Below are positions 32,652-35,751 of a DNA stretch of 35,751 nucleotides, piece after piece. The translations under genes were made by a program, and so were the position numbers. Within the stretch, counting starts at the first letter, position 1. Each line of letters begins with the position of its first letter. The DNA is from Brevipalpus yothersi (lineage: Eukaryota > Arthropoda > Arachnida > Trombidiformes > Tenuipalpidae). Location: positions 13,440 to 49,190 of the forward strand of contig QZCP01000298.1 in the NCBI GenBank assembly GCA_003956705.1, written 5' to 3'. The notes beneath the pieces are model-generated. The model made no database searches and had not been told where the DNA came from. It saw only the letters and a program-made list of their open reading frames with translations.

Positions 32652-33438
32652 AAAAAGAAGAAACTCTTCCAAACCATTTCATCTTCTTCTTTTTTCCCGC
32701 CAATTTGTGTGCACACACAATTTTCTGGACTCAATTGACTTGAAAATCTAGGAAAACGAAAGAGAAGGCTTCTTTCTATCCTTATGCAACTTACTTATAA
32801 ATGAGCTTCCAAAATATTAGCTTCACTAAGGGATCTCAATTCATACAATTTCTTCAATTGACTAAGATGAAGCCTTAGAATTTTAAATAAACTCACTTGA
32901 AATTTTCCACATCACTCGATAAGGCTTGGAGAGAGAGGAAGAGAAGCGAAAAATTGGTAAGAATTATTCAACAAGCATCTTGATTGAGTTTATTTTGTTG
33001 AGATCATGATAATTGCATTTATTCATTTTATCAGCATTAAAATTTACATGTTCATTACCTTAGGGCTGACATTCGCTTCCTCCCTTCTAATTTCTTTCCC
33101 AAATCGAATGGAAGGTTCTTTGATCTCATAAAATTTGTTTCGGAAATATTCATTATTAAAATTGCACAAGGAACCATATTAACTTGCAAACATATTTGAA
33201 AAAGATAACAAGTCCTTATGTATCTAGAAAACATACTCAAAACCTGACCTGAAATTGAGTTCTATAACTTAAACAGAATATGAATGGAATTTGGCTAAAA
33301 ATTGTGCTTCCAAATGATAAAGCTCCTCACATTCAGATATATACATACACCTCATGCATGGAAGATATAAAACACTTGGATGACTAGAGATTTTGAAGAT
33401 TACTTTTTCCAATATTTGCCATTGTCTGAGAAACGAGG

Positions 33439-33441
<3 letters not shown>
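32645..33441. other. Intergenic sequence
   Basis: AT-rich. Nothing recognised. Confidence 0.5.

Positions 33442-33498
<57 letters not shown>
33442..33498 (+). repeat. (GA)n microsatellite
   Basis: About 28 uninterrupted GA units. Confidence 0.95.
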
Positions 33499-33502
<4 letters not shown>

Positions 33503-35709
33503 CTTGATACTTTTACCCCTAGACAGCTATTCTCGGTACCAATGTTCTAGTACAAGACTCCAACCGTGAAGGAAATCTTCCAAATCATATTCCTCGATAT
33601 TCTCTCCTTCTCTTCCTCATATACCTACACTACTTTCAAGCTTCTTTTCTACTCAAAATAGATCCACTATAAGATGCCGATAATCATCAATCATCACCCA
33701 AGTTCGCTCCGATAGATTCCTCACTTTACCACTTGACATCCTTTTCTGACTTGATGCCTTTTTCTTTTTTCCACAAGATTTTTTCATTCTTTCACTCATG
33801 TGCCTTCACTCATGCTGACAATTTTATCTGGAGGTCATCCAATTCCCATAGACTTTTCTCTTTGCCCAAATCTTGATACGATTATCTAACAACAGGTAAT
33901 CCTGGTGAATAGGATAAAGAAGAGAGAGAGAAGTAAAAAGAGAACTGAATGGCTGATTAGAATCAGATGATGAGAAAATCTCCATAAGATTCAGATCCAA
34001 TCGATTGATTTGGTCAGTTCATCGTCGATGTCACCTGAGTCCGGTACACATTCCATTTGGAAACGATTTTCATGGACATGCTTAGAAATCAAATTCTTCC
34101 ATCATGAGTATCTGGGTGTATATTCTTTGAAATACCCATTCATTGACATTCATAGTGTGTATGTTCAAAAATACAAGAGTACAAAGAATAGAATGTTCTT
34201 CCAAAATCGGAAAACTTGTTCAAACAAACAAACATTCGATGGTAATCTAGTGGAATTATTTTATTTGGATCACATTCTTTTATCTCAAGCTTCTTCTTTT
34301 ACCTCTTCTTCATCTATTCTTACCGTAAAGAAGACTTTGGCTTTTCTCTTTTGGTGAGCCCATAATTCACATGGATTCCTCTGATTTGGAGGATTAAGAT
34401 TAAAAATTGATTACACCAAATAAGTATCAACACTAAATGATCATCTCATTTCTTATTTGCTTCACTTTCTCTCTCTCTCTTTCTTCCCTCTTTCGTCTGC
34501 CAACTTAACCCAGCACGTACACTAATCAAACTGTTCCCATGAACTAGAAGAGAAAAGAGATGGAGAAAAAAAAAATCTTCTCAATATATCAGTAGAATTA
34601 GACAGTATTCCTCAAGATCGAAAGATATATAGACAGAATAGTAAAGTAAAGATGAACATTTTTGATGTCAAATCCTACATGGGCATCAAGAAAAAATCTC
34701 TTTTACCCAAAAAGAAACCCCTTGCAACATAATCTGTTCACTGTCCAAGTGATATGTGTACTGTATTCTGTATATACACTGATTAACTTGGATGTCTTTA
34801 ATTAAATGATGCTGTTCTCAGGATGCTGAATGACTCTTACTCTTTTCGCACTTTTCCTGAAACACACAAGCCAAGATATCCATGCTCTCTCTCTCTCTTT
34901 CTTTCTTTCTCTCTCCATTTCATGTACTATTCGCCTTACGTTCTCACATGATTCCCACTCGAGAGCTCATCCCTGTAAGTTTGGCAAAATGATCACTTCT
35001 CCAGTTGAGAGGATTGAGTGGCCATCACATGATGGAATCTTCATCTTCTCTCTTTCTCTCTCATTCTTTCACTCTTTCTTTTTCTGTTTCTATCACTTTT
35101 GTTGGCCTCCGAATGGGCTCCAGGTAATCGATAGTACCAATGTTTTCGTAACAAGCAATAAACTGGGAGAGAGAAAGAGAAGCCCATTCAGATGAGAACC
35201 TTCATTAGATCTGGGAGAATGAAAGACAAAGAAGAAGAAAAAGACATCACATTTTCAATCTTCATCATGGACTTTTCTACAGGAAACAATACTGTAAAAG
35301 ACCCTTCACACATACACACACGCAAACTCGATAGTTTAAGATATATGGGCTCCGATATACGAGGATGAGAATTTTTTTGTGAGGTGTTCTCATTTCTCAC
35401 ACAATACGTAGGAAAATATCTCTATTTCTTGTCAAAAGAATGATTGCAGCTTGAGTAAAAAGAAAACAGAATGGTCAGGATGTTTGCTCACTTAATTTCT
35501 CTGTATATATTCCGACAATCCGATGAATTAAAAAAAAGATGTTCGATGGATGACAGAATTCACTTATCTCCCTTCTAGCCAATATTCTTATTCGTCCCAT
35601 GAGCTCTATTCATCGAGTGAGGTCAGATTAATATTTATTGTTCTCTCCAGTCAACGTGGATCAATGATAGCTGATTTTGGTTAACTATTCCTCTACTAGA
35701 CAGACATTC

Positions 35710-35712
<3 letters not shown>
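33499..35712. other. Intergenic sequence with unsupported open frames
   Basis: Frames at 34010-34357 (115 codons, TTG start) and 34830-35195 (121 codons) have no recognisable domains, and the second crosses CT-rich runs. Donor-like sites (CCCT/GTAAGT near 34975, CTCCAG/GTAATC near 35122) could belong to a transcript, but no exon chain was built. Confidence 0.4.

Positions 35713-35751
<39 letters not shown>
35713..35751 (+). repeat. (CT)n microsatellite at the window end
   Basis: The TC repeat runs to the last base, so its length is unknown. Confidence 0.95.

Noticed and set aside
32530..32751. 73-codon frame on the + strand
   Set aside because: Repeat translation of a GA tract.
34010..35195. 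Frames of 115 and 121 codons near the right end
   Set aside because: No domain resemblance, non-ATG start for the first, and CT-rich low complexity in the second.

Overview
The window looks like nuclear DNA of an animal, most likely an arthropod and possibly a chelicerate. It is AT-rich, carries long (GA)n/(CT)n microsatellites every few kilobases, has GT-AG introns and polyadenylation-type signals, and includes a decayed Dscam-family (Ig plus fibronectin III) gene. There are no operons, ribosome binding sites or CRISPR arrays. The species cannot be named from the sequence.

The left 21 kb is an array of four intronless genes, all on the + strand, derived from DNA2, the replication/repair nuclease-helicase. 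They form two classes in the order A1 - B1 - B2 - A2. Class A (2721-5648 and 17954-20881, 975 codons each) keeps every nuclease residue I can place (H124, D220, E240, K242, Q257, Y261) and the four Fe-S cysteines, but its Walker A and other helicase ATPase motifs are destroyed. Class B (B1 at 6785-8283 continuing at 10149-10971; B2 at 13623-15929) is the reverse. The nuclease residues are replaced (H to R, D to N, ExK to TxN/TxT), the four Fe-S cysteines remain, and the protein stops before helicase domain 2A. Neither class can be a normal DNA2, yet three of the four reading frames are fully open. B1 is cut by a 1.86 kb element with 14 bp terminal inverted repeats, and both halves of B1 are still free of stops.

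The A copies also share about 130 bp upstream, with a conserved dyad and an AT-rich TATA-like box, and about 240 bp downstream. The array therefore grew by duplication of a unit of about 3.3 kb.

The right 14.6 kb is gene-poor. It holds two copies (21441-22290 and 28089-29276) of a duplicated block flanked by CT microsatellites, a Dscam-like pseudogene on the - strand (22650-23410), one convincing small spliced gene for a predicted secreted protein (24302-24994), a possible membrane-anchor first exon (27164-27350) and many GA/CT tracts. The remaining open frames there are short, microsatellite-derived or unsupported.

The most interesting part is the DNA2-derived array: a nuclease-competent, motor-dead class beside a nuclease-dead, Fe-S-retaining class. 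This looks like a neofunctionalised paralog family rather than extra copies of DNA2.
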